A DNA stretch of 38,865 nucleotides from Candidatus Hydrogenedens sp. (lineage in GTDB: Bacteria; Hydrogenedentota; Hydrogenedentia; Hydrogenedentales; CAITNO01), in the NCBI GenBank assembly GCA_012522755.1, contig JAAYJV010000047.1:1-38865 (forward strand), read 5' to 3'. Position 1 is the stretch's first letter; every line of letters starts with the position of its first letter. A program made the position numbers and the translations under genes. The notes below the pieces were generated by a model. It did not search any database, was not told the origin of the DNA, and worked only from the letters and a program-made list of their open reading frames with translations. Shown here piece after piece: positions 16,293 through 24,369 of this stretch.

Positions 16293-16322
16293 TTGACTTT
16301 CATTTCATAAATCATGTACAGT
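16293..16322 (+). promoter_or_regulatory. Promoter of the tRNA-Leu gene
   Basis: TTGACT (16293-16298) and TACAGT (16317-16322) are separated by 18 bp. This puts the start of transcription near 16329, a few bases before the mature tRNA at 16335. Confidence 0.6.
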
Positions 16323-16334
16323 ATAGCGAGCCGT

Positions 16335-16421
16335 GCCGGAGTGGTGGAATTGGCAGACACGCATGGTTCAGGTCCATGTGCTCGCAAGGGCGTGAAGGTT
16401 CAAGTCCTTTCTCCGGCACCA
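16335..16421 (+). tRNA. tRNA-Leu, anticodon CAG
   Basis: The acceptor stem GCCGGAG (16335-16341) pairs with CTCCGGC (16411-16417), followed by discriminator A and an encoded CCA (16419-16421). The anticodon stem CATGG/CCATG encloses a loop with CAG at 16369-16371, reading CUG codons. The long variable arm (TGCTCGCAAGGGCGT region) is the class II feature of leucine tRNAs, and the T arm holds GGTTCAAGTCC. It stands alone with its own promoter and terminator. Confidence 0.97.
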
Positions 16422-16437
16422 TCCTTTTGATGAATTT

Positions 16438-16475
16438 AACGCCGTCCTGTGCAGCAGAGACGGCGTTTTGTTTTT
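16438..16475 (+). terminator. Rho-independent terminator after tRNA-Leu
   Basis: A 9-bp perfect stem AACGCCGTC (16438-16446) / GACGGCGTT (16459-16467) with a 12-nt loop is followed by TTGTTTTT. It ends the tRNA transcript 17 bp after the CCA end and precedes queF, whose ribosome binding site starts at 16491. Confidence 0.88.
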
Positions 16476-16502
16476 AGGGTTCCTGTGGCTGGAGGCCGGA
16501 TA

Positions 16503-16967
16503 ATGAGTAAAAAAACAGCAAAATGTCAGTTCAAAGCTCTGGATAAAAGCCTGCCCTTTGAAGGGTCGGAGGCCATTGATCGGGATTGTCTGGAGTCTTT
16601 CCCCTATGAATACGGTCATACCCCTTCCGGCTCAGCCATGGAAATTCACATTGAGACCGATGAATTCACTTCCGTATGTCCCTTTTCCGGTCTCCCCGAT
16701 TTCGCCACGGTCATGATCGACTATATACCCGACGAACTCTGTCTGGAACTGCGCTCCCTGAAATACTATCTCCTTTCCTATAGAAATGTGGGGATCTGGT
16801 ATGAGCATCTGGTCAACAGAATGCTCGAAGATCTGGTTGCTGCATGCAAACCCCGTTCCATGACCGTGGAAATCCTCTGTCTGCCCCGGGGCGGGCTTTC
16901 CAGTACGGTCACCGCCACTTACACTGCTGAACGCCCCAAGAGCCGGAGCCGGAAAGAAAAGAAATGA
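16503..16967 (+). CDS. queF: NADPH-dependent 7-cyano-7-deazaguanine (preQ0) reductase
   Basis: A 154-residue unimodal QueF, which reduces the nitrile of preQ0 to the amine of preQ1 in queuosine biosynthesis for tRNA modification. Visible motifs are TSVCPFSGLPDF with the catalytic thioimide-forming C59 and D66, the NADPH-binding family motif at 82-89 (ELRSLKYY), and NVGIWYEHLVNRML with E101-H102. The third residue of the family motif E(S/L)K(S/A)hK is Arg here rather than Lys, a conservative change. The ATG at 16503 has GGAGG at 16491-16495 with 7-nt spacing. A longer frame from 16449 would begin inside the tRNA terminator and is rejected. No other queuosine genes are in the window. It is followed 68 bp later by the GT39-TPR gene on the same strand. 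Confidence 0.93.
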   Translation: MSKKTAKCQFKALDKSLPFEGSEAIDRDCLESFPYEYGHTPSGSAMEIHIETDEFTSVCPFSGLPDFATVMIDYIPDELCLELRSLKYYLLSYRNVGIWYEHLVNRMLEDLVAACKPRSMTVEILCLPRGGLSSTVTATYTAERPKSRSRKEKK

Positions 16968-17035
16968 GATGCCATTGCCGGACAGTTTTTTCAGCCTTCT
17001 GATGCGCCGCCCTGCTGCAGAAAGCGCATACAGCC

Positions 17036-19330
17036 ATGAATAAATTTCTTTCCGTACTTTTTCCGCTCCTGATTCTTTTTGCCGGGTTGGCTTTACGGGC
17101 CGCTTATTTTGAGGAAGTCCGTCACAGTCCCGAATTCCGCTATCCCCTCTACGACCCCGAATACAATGCCTATTGGGCCAAAGGACTCGCCACAGACGAC
17201 TGGACACCGCCTTCGGGGGTACGCGATCCTGAAATCCGAACAACGCCCCATGGCCGCCCGCCGGGATATCCCTGGTTTCTCGCCCTCATCCACCTGATCT
17301 TCGGTGTGAGCGACACGACGCCGCGTATTGTGCAGATGCTTTTGGGCGTGATCAATGCCCTGCTTCTTTACAGCCTGGGTAAACGCCTCTTCGGCATCGT
17401 CACCGGTTTTTTTGCCGGACTTATGATGGCCTTGTATTGGGTCTTTCCCTATTATGAAGGACTGCTCACCTATCCCGCTCTGGCTGTGTTTCTGCTCTTG
17501 TGCCTCTTTCATTGTCTCTATTACTGGGCGCAGGGGCGACGCCCGGGCTGGCTTGTTCCCGTCGGTGTGCTCCTGGGTGCCTTTGCCCTGCTCCGACCCA
17601 ATGGCCTGCTCCTGCTTCCTTTGCTTCTTCTGTGGATTCTCTGGCTGGGCTGGCGCTGGCGCTTATCCTGGAGCCGTGTCGCATTCTCGCTTGTCATACC
17701 TGTTGTGGTCTGTGGCATAAGCCTGGCGCCGGCCTTTATCCGCAATTATATTGTCGCCCGTGATGTGGTCTTCCTCTCCTCATACGGAGGGATCAACCTT
17801 TATGTGGGCAATCATCCCGAGGCCTCTCTGGTGGAGCCCCGTATTCCGGAGCTTCTGGTCTGGGCCGGGATTGAGAACTGGTCCTGCTTTGATTATCCCG
17901 CCATTGTCCGGGGGCTGGCCGCACAGCAGGGTGTGGAATCCCTTCGTTTTTCAGAAGCAAACCGTTTTTTCTACAAAGAAGCTCTGGGTTTTATCCGTGA
18001 GAACCCCGGCCGTTTCATGATCAATCTGGTCAAAAAAACAATTCTCTTCTGGGGGCCCGTTGAAATCACCAACGATACCGTGCCCGCCTGGGATAAATAT
18101 CATTCCCGGGTGCTCCATTATCTCCCGGGTTTTCCGTGGGTCTTCGCCCTTTTCATTCTGGGAACGCTCTGCTGGATTTTTGACAGAGCTGTCCAGCGGA
18201 AAGAAAAAAGTGAACTTGAACTTTTTCTCTGGCTGACTGTGCCTGTATATTGTTTTTCCGTTGTTATTTATTTTGTGGCGGGCCGTTACAGGGTGCCGGT
18301 GATTCCCGTCCTTCTTCTTTTCGGTGCCTATGGTTTGCGAAGTATTGCACAGTCTTTTTCTCAGAAAGATTTTAAAAAAGTATTTCTTCTCACAGGAATT
18401 TTTCTTCTCGCCTCTGTTCTCACCCATTTTCAGCTTCCCGGCTACGAGGCTTCTCAGGGCACCTGGTATCTGCGCCATGCGCTGGCTTGTCGTCGCTCCG
18501 GCAATCTGGAAGAAGCCGTCAAATACTATGAGATGGCCTTGAAAAGCGATGGGGATCGGGCTGCAGCCTCGGCGAATCTCGGACGTCTCCTTATTGAGCA
18601 GGGACAGAGAGAGGCCGGTATGGACATGTACCGATCCGGGCTGGAAGCACATCCCGGTCACTCCATTCTGGAAAACAATCTGGGCTATGAACTGTATCGT
18701 GATGGCCACCTGGCCGAAGCCAGAGCGCATTTTGAGCGGGCCATCAAAAACAATCCACGGCTGGCACTGGCCAGAATCAATCTTGGCCATCTCCTCGCTG
18801 AAGAAGGTGATCTCGAGGGAGCCCTGCAACACTATGAAGAGGCCCAGCGTCTGGAGCCGGGAGATTATGCGGCTGTCTATAACACAGCCAGAATTTTCTT
18901 CGCCCTGGGAAAGACATCACAGGCCATCTCCCATTATCAGCGTGCTGTGGAACTGATGCCTCATGCCGTTGATGCCTGGAACAATCTGGGCTATTGTCAT
19001 GCCGTCCAGGGCGCCTGGGTGGAGGCCATCCCCTATTATGAGCGTGCTCTGGAAGAACAACCTTCCTATGCCCTGGCCTGGAACAATCTGGGCAATGCCC
19101 GACTGGCATCGGGAGATTCCGCTGCGGCCCGTGAGGCTTATGAAAATGCCCTCAATGCCCGGCCCGAAGATGAGGCGGCTCTGTACAATCTGGCACGTCT
19201 CGCCCGACACGAGGGAAAGGATGACGAAGCGAAGTCCTTTCTGGAGCGTTGTCTTGTTCACAATCCCGACAATGCACAAGCCCTGGCCCTCTTGCGGGAA
19301 CTGGACAAAAATCAGCGGGAAGAGGAATGA
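17036..19330 (+). CDS. GT39-type membrane glycosyltransferase with C-terminal TPR domain
   Basis: 764 residues. Residues about 1-455 form a multi-spanning membrane protein of the ArnT/PMT (GT39) class. A first helix is followed by a long periplasmic loop with YPLYDPEYNAYWAKGL carrying the acidic D-x-E, then RPPGYPWFLALIHLIFG and a series of hydrophobic helices (for example LLLLPLLLLWILWLG). These enzymes use a polyprenyl-phosphate-linked sugar to glycosylate lipids or proteins on the outer face of the inner membrane. About 470-757 holds eight 34-residue tetratricopeptide repeats (such as AWNNLGNARLASGDSAAAREAYENAL), suggesting a docking platform for protein acceptors or a partner on that side of the membrane. 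The acceptor is unknown. The ribosome binding site is weak. Confidence 0.85.
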   Translation: MNKFLSVLFPLLILFAGLALRAAYFEEVRHSPEFRYPLYDPEYNAYWAKGLATDDWTPPSGVRDPEIRTTPHGRPPGYPWFLALIHLIFGVSDTTPRIVQMLLGVINALLLYSLGKRLFGIVTGFFAGLMMALYWVFPYYEGLLTYPALAVFLLLCLFHCLYYWAQGRRPGWLVPVGVLLGAFALLRPNGLLLLPLLLLWILWLGWRWRLSWSRVAFSLVIPVVVCGISLAPAFIRNYIVARDVVFLSSYGGINLYVGNHPEASLVEPRIPELLVWAGIENWSCFDYPAIVRGLAAQQGVESLRFSEANRFFYKEALGFIRENPGRFMINLVKKTILFWGPVEITNDTVPAWDKYHSRVLHYLPGFPWVFALFILGTLCWIFDRAVQRKEKSELELFLWLTVPVYCFSVVIYFVAGRYRVPVIPVLLLFGAYGLRSIAQSFSQKDFKKVFLLTGIFLLASVLTHFQLPGYEASQGTWYLRHALACRRSGNLEEAVKYYEMALKSDGDRAAASANLGRLLIEQGQREAGMDMYRSGLEAHPGHSILENNLGYELYRDGHLAEARAHFERAIKNNPRLALARINLGHLLAEEGDLEGALQHYEEAQRLEPGDYAAVYNTARIFFALGKTSQAISHYQRAVELMPHAVDAWNNLGYCHAVQGAWVEAIPYYERALEEQPSYALAWNNLGNARLASGDSAAAREAYENALNARPEDEAALYNLARLARHEGKDDEAKSFLERCLVHNPDNAQALALLRELDKNQREEE

Positions 19331-19434
19331 TCTGATGGGGGGACAGCCATGCACTTCCCGGCAATTTTGTGATACACTTTCACCGTAAGGCAAGAGGTGG
19401 GCATCCATTCTCCATAGGGGCTGAAAGCACTGTA

Positions 19435-20202
19435 ATGAATGAAGATCGATTGAGACAACTGCTCGAAGACGTGGTCAGCGGCTTGCTCTCCTGGGAAAAA
19501 GCCTTTCGCCGCATCAAAGATCTTCCTTACGAAGACCTGGGCTATGCGAAAATAGACTATCACCGGACCCTGCGCAAAGGCTTTCCGGAAACAATTTTCT
19601 GTGAGGGAAAGACCCCTGAACAGACAGCCGCCATTGCCCGTCACATGTGGGAGCGGGGCGAAAATGTACTGGGCACCCGATGCAGTCCCGAATCCTTCGC
19701 CGCTGTTCAGAAAGAAGTGCCCCAGGCCCACTATGATGCAACAGCCCGCCTTTTTACCATTTGCAGCGAAGAGCTTCCTCTGAGTTCCTCCTATGTGGCT
19801 GTTCTTTGTGCAGGTACAAGCGATCTCCCTGTGGCGGAGGAAGCGGCGCTCACCTGCGAAAGTCTGGGCTGTCGCATAGAGCGGATTTATGATGTGGGGG
19901 TCGCCGGCCTTCATCGCCTTCTGGAGCATCGCGAAAAACTGGCGGAAGCCTCAGCCATTATTGTCTGTGCCGGTATGGAAGGTGCCCTTCCCAGTGTCGT
20001 GGCGGGTCTTGTTTCATCTGTAGTCATCGCCGTGCCCACAAGCGTGGGTTATGGTGCAAGTTTTGGCGGTATAGCCGCATTGCTGGGCATGTTGAATTCC
20101 TGTGCACCGGGTCTTACCGTCGTGAATATTGACAATGGTTATGGAGCGGCTGTTGCCGCGGCCATGATCAACCGATTGGCCGAGAGGACCAGATCTGAAT
20201 GA
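19435..20202 (+). CDS. larB: Nickel-pincer cofactor biosynthesis protein LarB
   Basis: 255 residues from the ATG at 19435; an in-frame GTG at 19369 gives an unlikely extension. LarB carboxylates the pyridinium ring of nicotinic acid adenine dinucleotide and cleaves off AMP, the first step in making the nickel-pincer nucleotide. The N-terminal part has YAKIDYHRTLRKGFPETIFC, matching the family's D-x2-R-x3-G-x-P-E-x-I segment. The C-terminal part is a PurE-like domain with VLCAGTSDLPVAEEAALT, VGVAGLHRLL, VCAGMEGALPSVVAGL and VPTSVGYGASFGG. The stop overlaps the larC start by 4 bp. LarE, which inserts the sulfurs, and LarA, the racemase, are not in the window. Confidence 0.92.
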   Translation: MNEDRLRQLLEDVVSGLLSWEKAFRRIKDLPYEDLGYAKIDYHRTLRKGFPETIFCEGKTPEQTAAIARHMWERGENVLGTRCSPESFAAVQKEVPQAHYDATARLFTICSEELPLSSSYVAVLCAGTSDLPVAEEAALTCESLGCRIERIYDVGVAGLHRLLEHREKLAEASAIIVCAGMEGALPSVVAGLVSSVVIAVPTSVGYGASFGGIAALLGMLNSCAPGLTVVNIDNGYGAAVAAAMINRLAERTRSE

Positions 20203-21383
20203 AGACTTTGTATCTTGATTGTTTTTGCGGTATCAGTGGCGATATGACTGTGGCGGCTCTCCTCGATGCCGGTGCTGATTTTTCTCTTCTGGAAAAGGTG
20301 GTGGCATCCCTGGGTCTGGAGGGTCTTCAGATCTCCCGGGAAAAAATATCAAAAAAAGGAATTGCCGCTACGCGTTTTCAGGTGCTCGTGGATCCCGGCG
20401 TAAAACAGCCCCACCGCCATCTGCATCATATTCTGGAGATCATTGACAAAGCGGAGATGCCCCAGACGGTAAAAGACAATGCAGCCGGTGTCTTCCAGTG
20501 TCTGGGCGAGGCCGAGGCCGAAGTACACGGAACCACTCTGGAAAAAGTGCATTTTCACGAAGTGGGCGCTCTTGATTCCATTGTGGATATTGTGGCGGCC
20601 AATCTTGCTCTCCATTCACTGGGCATTGAAAGAGTCGTGGCCTCCACTCTCATCGCCGGAAGCGGAACAGTGGCCTGCGATCATGGAATCATGCCCGTAC
20701 CCGCACCGGCCACGGCTCTGCTGCTCAAAGGCATTCCCTGGCGTTCCGGCGAAATGAAAGGCGAAATGACCACGCCCACAGGTGCCGCTCTGGTTCGCCA
20801 CTGGGCCAGCTCCTTCGGCCCCCTGGAACTCTCCAATGTTCAGGCCATCGGCTATGGCGCAGGAACACGCGATCTCCCTGACCGTGCCAATGTTTTGCGC
20901 GTGTTTGTGGGCGAGATGGCCCATTCCCGACCGGCCGCCGAGACGGTTCATGTTCTGGAAACCCTCGTGGATAACCTCAATCCTGAACTGGCGGCGGCCA
21001 TTGTTCCCGCTCTTCTGGAGGCCGGCGCCCTGGATGCGTGGATGAGTCCCGTGTTGGGGAAAAAAGGTCGCAGCGCTTTTCATATCAGTGCGCTGTGCCG
21101 CCCCGCTGACCAGGCCCGGGTGATGGAAAGTCTTTTCCTCCATTCCGGTACTCTGGGCATCCGCTTCCGTGAAGAACAGCGCCGTGTACTTACCCGGGAA
21201 GGGGTGATGCTTTCCACTCCCTGGGGTGAAGTTCGCGGGAAAAAGAGTCGCCTCGGTGATCGGCTGGAAAACATCACACCTGAATATGAAGATTGCCTGG
21301 CCCTGGCCAGAAAACACAGTGTTCCTGTCAGAAAAGTATACGAGGCCGCCATTGCGGCTCTGGGGAAAGGCGAGGCTTTATGA
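20199..21383 (+). CDS. larC: Nickel-pincer cofactor biosynthesis protein LarC (nickel insertase)
   Basis: 394 residues, the full-length single-frame form. LarC inserts Ni into the thiocarboxylated pyridinium nucleotide using CTP. The N-terminal motif YLDCFCGISGDMTVAALLDAG, HRHLHHILEIID, FHEVGALDSIVDIV and the proline/alanine-rich MPVPAPATALLL are characteristic. TPTGAALVRHW and YGAGTRDLPDRANVLRVF follow, and the C-terminal domain has VLETLVDNLNPE and GTLGIRFREEQR. It overlaps larB by 4 bp, and its stop overlaps the coaD start (ATGA), so the three form one transcriptional unit. The cofactor would serve a LarA-type racemase or epimerase encoded elsewhere. Confidence 0.94.
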   Translation: MKTLYLDCFCGISGDMTVAALLDAGADFSLLEKVVASLGLEGLQISREKISKKGIAATRFQVLVDPGVKQPHRHLHHILEIIDKAEMPQTVKDNAAGVFQCLGEAEAEVHGTTLEKVHFHEVGALDSIVDIVAANLALHSLGIERVVASTLIAGSGTVACDHGIMPVPAPATALLLKGIPWRSGEMKGEMTTPTGAALVRHWASSFGPLELSNVQAIGYGAGTRDLPDRANVLRVFVGEMAHSRPAAETVHVLETLVDNLNPELAAAIVPALLEAGALDAWMSPVLGKKGRSAFHISALCRPADQARVMESLFLHSGTLGIRFREEQRRVLTREGVMLSTPWGEVRGKKSRLGDRLENITPEYEDCLALARKHSVPVRKVYEAAIAALGKGEAL

Positions 21384-21868
21384 GCAGCAGGACAGCACTT
21401 TATCCCGGAAGTTTTGATCCTCCCACGCTGGGACATCTGGATCTCATCGAACGAGCTTCCAAAATCTTTGACAAGCTGATTGTCGCCGTGGCCAGCAATG
21501 ACCAGAAGAGCTCTCTGTTCAGCGTTGAAGAGCGCATGGAGATGCTTCACGAGATGACCCGCAGTCTGGAAAACGTGACCATTGACAAGTTCGAAGGGCT
21601 GACTGTTGAGTTTGCCCGGGAGAAAAATGCCCAGGCTTTGATACGCGGCTTGCGCGTCGTGTCGGATTTTGAGTTCGAACTTTCCCTGGCCATCAACAAT
21701 CAGAAATTGAATCCCGCCGTGGATACGGTCTGTCTCATGCCCAGCGTACCCTACCTCTTCCTCAGCTCACGACAGGTGAAAGAGATTGTCCGTTTCGGCG
21801 GACGGGTCAGCCATTATGTGACTCCGGAAGTGGAAAAACGGCTCGTCGAAAAGTACCGGGAAGAATGA
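21380..21868 (+). CDS. coaD: Phosphopantetheine adenylyltransferase
   Basis: 162 residues, the usual size. CoaD transfers AMP from ATP to 4'-phosphopantetheine, the penultimate step of coenzyme A synthesis. The N-terminal YPGSFDPPTLGHLDLIERA contains the nucleotidyltransferase T/HxGH motif with H19. LIRGLRVVSDFEFELSLAINN and the ATP-binding FLSSRQVKEIVRFGG are typical. The chosen ATG overlaps the larC stop by 4 bp; an upstream frame reaching 21293 lies inside larC and is not a better start. It converges with tadA, 19 bp between stops, with no visible terminator. Confidence 0.96.
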   Translation: MSSRTALYPGSFDPPTLGHLDLIERASKIFDKLIVAVASNDQKSSLFSVEERMEMLHEMTRSLENVTIDKFEGLTVEFAREKNAQALIRGLRVVSDFEFELSLAINNQKLNPAVDTVCLMPSVPYLFLSSRQVKEIVRFGGRVSHYVTPEVEKRLVEKYREE

Positions 21869-21887
21869 TATCCGTCAGAGAAAGCAC

Positions 21888-22391
21888 TCAGCCGCCATTG
21901 CGCTGTCGCTTCTCCATTTTCTGGTTGTCACGGATATTTCGGAAAAAGTTGCTCAACATGCCGCCGCAGGCTTCTTCACAGATGCCCCCCGTCACCTGTG
22001 GCTGATGATTGAAGCGCGTGTCTTCCAACAGGTTCATGAGCGAACCGCTGCAACCGGCCTTGGGATCCCAAGCACCGAAATAAACCGCGTCTATACGGGC
22101 CAGAATGATGGCGCCGGCGCACATGGGACAAGGTTCCAGGGTGACATAAAGCTGCGCCCCTTCCAGACGCCAGCTGCCACAGTGAGAGGCCGCCGCCGTG
22201 ATGGCGATCATTTCCGCATGAGCTGTCGGATCCTGCAGCATCTCGCGCTGGTTATAACCCCGCCCGATAATCTGATCGTTCAGAACGATGACGCAACCCA
22301 CAGGCACCTCGCCCAATGCAGCGGCACGTTCAGCCTCGCGCAAAGCCTGTTTCATATACTGTTCGTGGGAAATATTGATCATGAACGGCAT
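21888..22391 (-). CDS. tadA: tRNA-specific adenosine-34 deaminase
   Basis: 167 residues. TadA converts A34 to inosine in tRNA-Arg(ACG), widening codon reading. The zinc-dependent deaminase motifs are complete: TAHAEMIAI with H58 and catalytic E60, and LEPCPMCAGAI with C88 and C91. Further family features are VGCVIVLNDQIIGRGYN and the C-terminal GSLMNLLED and HQPQVTGGICEEACGGML. Start choices are 22391 (MPFM) and 22382; neither has a strong ribosome binding site, and the longer is given. The basic C-terminus (NQKMEKRQRNGG) is not unusual. It is the only minus-strand gene in this stretch and shares its upstream region with the divergent zinc-ribbon gene. Confidence 0.95.
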   Translation of the reverse strand: MPFMINISHEQYMKQALREAERAAALGEVPVGCVIVLNDQIIGRGYNQREMLQDPTAHAEMIAITAAASHCGSWRLEGAQLYVTLEPCPMCAGAIILARIDAVYFGAWDPKAGCSGSLMNLLEDTRFNHQPQVTGGICEEACGGMLSNFFRNIRDNQKMEKRQRNGG

Positions 22392-22506
22392 TGTGTAATA
22401 CTTGCCTTGGAAATGTCAAATCAGTCTTTCACCCTCTTTTTTTTAAAAAACAAGCCTTTTGTCAACACCGTTAAAAGGAATCAGAGCGGTAAAAAAGTTG
22501 CAGGGC

Positions 22507-22535
22507 TTGAAATATGTTCGGAAATTGTACATACT
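22507..22535 (+). promoter_or_regulatory. Promoter candidate for the zinc-ribbon protein gene
   Basis: In the 207-bp gap between tadA and the divergent gene, TTGAAA (22507-22512) is followed after 17 bp by CATACT (22530-22535); a TACTAT and TATTAT overlap the same place with longer spacing. The leader would be about 60 nt. The rest of the gap is AT-rich and holds nothing else recognisable. Confidence 0.4.
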
Positions 22536-22598
22536 ATTATAGAAACAGGGATATTGTTTTTAACACTGCTAACCAAAACAGTAAAGAGTATACCTCAC

Positions 22599-23372
22599 AT
22601 GAACCAGGATGTATTTGCGCCACCTGAATACAAAGAAGGTATCGACGCGGATGCCGTCTGCGGTCAATGCAATACGGTGAATCCCGAAGGTACCCTGCTG
22701 TGCAAGGTTTGCGGAAATAATCTGCGTGACCAGCGCTCGCTCCGGCTCGCCGCAGATCAGATGTTGGAAGGCGATGCGCAACAGGCGCCCCAGACAACTT
22801 TTTTATATAAACTGCTGCCCATCCTGGGGCTGCTCATTGTGCTGTGGTTGGGCATCAACGGCAGTCGTATCATCGAATCCCTGACAACCAATGAAACGAC
22901 GGATTACACCCTGGCCGGTGCACTGGCTGAATCCCTGTGGAACGGCGTTCATAAAGATCGCTTTGAGAATCTGGCTTCCGGGAGCATGCTGAGCCCCGGT
23001 ATCCAGAGTCAGGCGGAACAGGCGCGCCAGACTGTGAGTCCCATGACCCATATCAGAAATGGCCGGTATGCCATTTTTATGCACGTGGGCACGGAAGCGC
23101 GTTTCGCCGGAGTGGCGAATATTGAAGCGGACAACAACGCTATCTATTACGCAGCCACCATGCAGGACGGCACTGAGTTCCGCGGAAGTGCTTCTTATCT
23201 GGAAGGCACCTATTTTTCCCGCTGGGATGATGCAGGCATGATGAGCGATGGACTCTTTTACGCCATGGCCGGAACGGCTCAGGTGCAGCCCGACGGAAGC
23301 GTTTCCGTAAGCGGCCAGAGTGATATGAATACACTTCAATATAATTGCAGCGCCTATCTCCTGAAAGAATAA
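22599..23372 (+). CDS. Zinc-ribbon, single-pass membrane protein of unknown function
   Basis: 257 residues from the ATG at 22599, with a weak AAGAG upstream; the same frame stays open far upstream into the antisense of tadA, which is chance. The N-terminus holds a CxxC...CxxC zinc ribbon (C21, C24, C35, C38). One transmembrane helix follows (about 69-87, LYKLLPILGLLIVLWLG), then an exported C-terminal part of about 165 residues. That part has repeated strand-like segments (RYAIFMHVGTEARFAGVAN, NAIYYAATMQDGTEFRGSA, GSVSVSGQSDMNTLQYNCSA), suggesting a beta-barrel or sandwich. I do not recognise the exported domain. It stands 76 bp upstream of ftsY on the same strand, so the two may be co-transcribed. 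Confidence 0.75.
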   Translation: MNQDVFAPPEYKEGIDADAVCGQCNTVNPEGTLLCKVCGNNLRDQRSLRLAADQMLEGDAQQAPQTTFLYKLLPILGLLIVLWLGINGSRIIESLTTNETTDYTLAGALAESLWNGVHKDRFENLASGSMLSPGIQSQAEQARQTVSPMTHIRNGRYAIFMHVGTEARFAGVANIEADNNAIYYAATMQDGTEFRGSASYLEGTYFSRWDDAGMMSDGLFYAMAGTAQVQPDGSVSVSGQSDMNTLQYNCSAYLLKE

Positions 23373-23448
23373 AAACTGATCGAGAGCGCACTGCATTCCT
23401 TCCCTCCTCAGGGCAACCAGAGTTATACAATCATGAAAGGTGTGTCTC

Positions 23449-24369
23449 GTGTCTGAAAAAGGTTTTTTCTCCCGCCTGAAGAAAGGTCTGGGAAAGACCC
23501 GTGACGGTTTGTTTGGCGGTGTGAAACGTCTTTTTTTTGACAGCACGCAGCACGCCGATTTATACGAGGCTCTGGAAGAGACCCTCATCAGCGCTGATGT
23601 GGGTGTGGAAACCACACTGGCACTCATCGAAAATCTGCGCAGTCAGGCGAAGGAACAGGGGATTCAGGATCCGGAAAAACTCTACAACCTTCTGAAAGAG
23701 GAAGTGCTGGCGCTCCTCGGTGATGACGAACCCGATATCAGCTGGCGACGGGAAGGGGAGCCCCACATCATGCTTATCGCCGGAGTGAACGGTTCCGGAA
23801 AAACCACCACAGCAGGAAAAATCGCCTATCATCTGGGAGCCGAAAAGAGAAAAGTCCTCCTGGGAGCAGCCGACACTTTCCGGGCCGCAGCCGCTGAGCA
23901 GCTCACCATCTGGGCTGAGCGTTCCGGCGCCGACATCATCCGCCATCAGGAAGGAGCCGATCCCGGAGCCGTCGCCTGGGATACCGTGGATGCCGGTGTG
24001 GCGAGAAAGGCGGACAATATCATCATCGATACAGCCGGCCGCCTCCATACGAAAGTGAATCTCATGGAAGAACTCAAGAAGGTGCAGAGGGTTATTGCCA
24101 AACGGCATCCCGGTGCGCCTCATGAGGTTCTGCTTGTTCTCGATGCGACGACGGGTCAGAACGGTCTGCAACAGGCAACCCAGTTCACCCGGGCTCTGGA
24201 AGTCACAGGTATTGTGCTCACCAAACTCGACGGCACAGCCAAAGGCGGTATGGCGCTGGCTATACGCAAGGAACTGGGTATCCCCATCAAGATGATCGGC
24301 GTTGGCGAAAGTGCGGAAGATATGCAAGCCTTCAATGCCCGGGACTTTGTGGAAGCACTATTCGGCTGA
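23449..24369 (+). CDS. ftsY: Signal recognition particle receptor FtsY
   Basis: 306 residues. FtsY is the membrane-associated GTPase that docks SRP-ribosome complexes at the translocon. The short N-terminal part has KGFFSRLKKGLGKTRDG, the conserved amphipathic lipid-binding helix, followed by the four-helix N domain with YEALEETLISADVGVETTLALI. The G domain has G1 AGVNGSGKTTTAGK (111-124), DTFRAAAAEQL, DTAGR (194-198), DATTGQNGL, and TKLDGTAKGG (258-267). There is no long acidic A domain, as in many non-enterobacterial FtsY. The GTG at 23449 has GAAAGG at 8-nt spacing; an in-frame GTG at 23440 overlaps that sequence and is less likely. The last 12 bp overlap the convergent gene at 24358. Confidence 0.96.
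   Translation: MSEKGFFSRLKKGLGKTRDGLFGGVKRLFFDSTQHADLYEALEETLISADVGVETTLALIENLRSQAKEQGIQDPEKLYNLLKEEVLALLGDDEPDISWRREGEPHIMLIAGVNGSGKTTTAGKIAYHLGAEKRKVLLGAADTFRAAAAEQLTIWAERSGADIIRHQEGADPGAVAWDTVDAGVARKADNIIIDTAGRLHTKVNLMEELKKVQRVIAKRHPGAPHEVLLVLDATTGQNGLQQATQFTRALEVTGIVLTKLDGTAKGGMALAIRKELGIPIKMIGVGESAEDMQAFNARDFVEALFG

Noticed and set aside
16449-16502. Upstream extension of queF to a GTG at 16449
   Set aside because: It would begin inside the tRNA-Leu terminator, while the ATG at 16503 has a well-placed GGAGG.
22005-22598. Long upstream extension of the zinc-ribbon gene frame
   Set aside because: It runs antisense through tadA and the AT-rich intergenic gap; the ribbon and promoter placement support the ATG at 22599.
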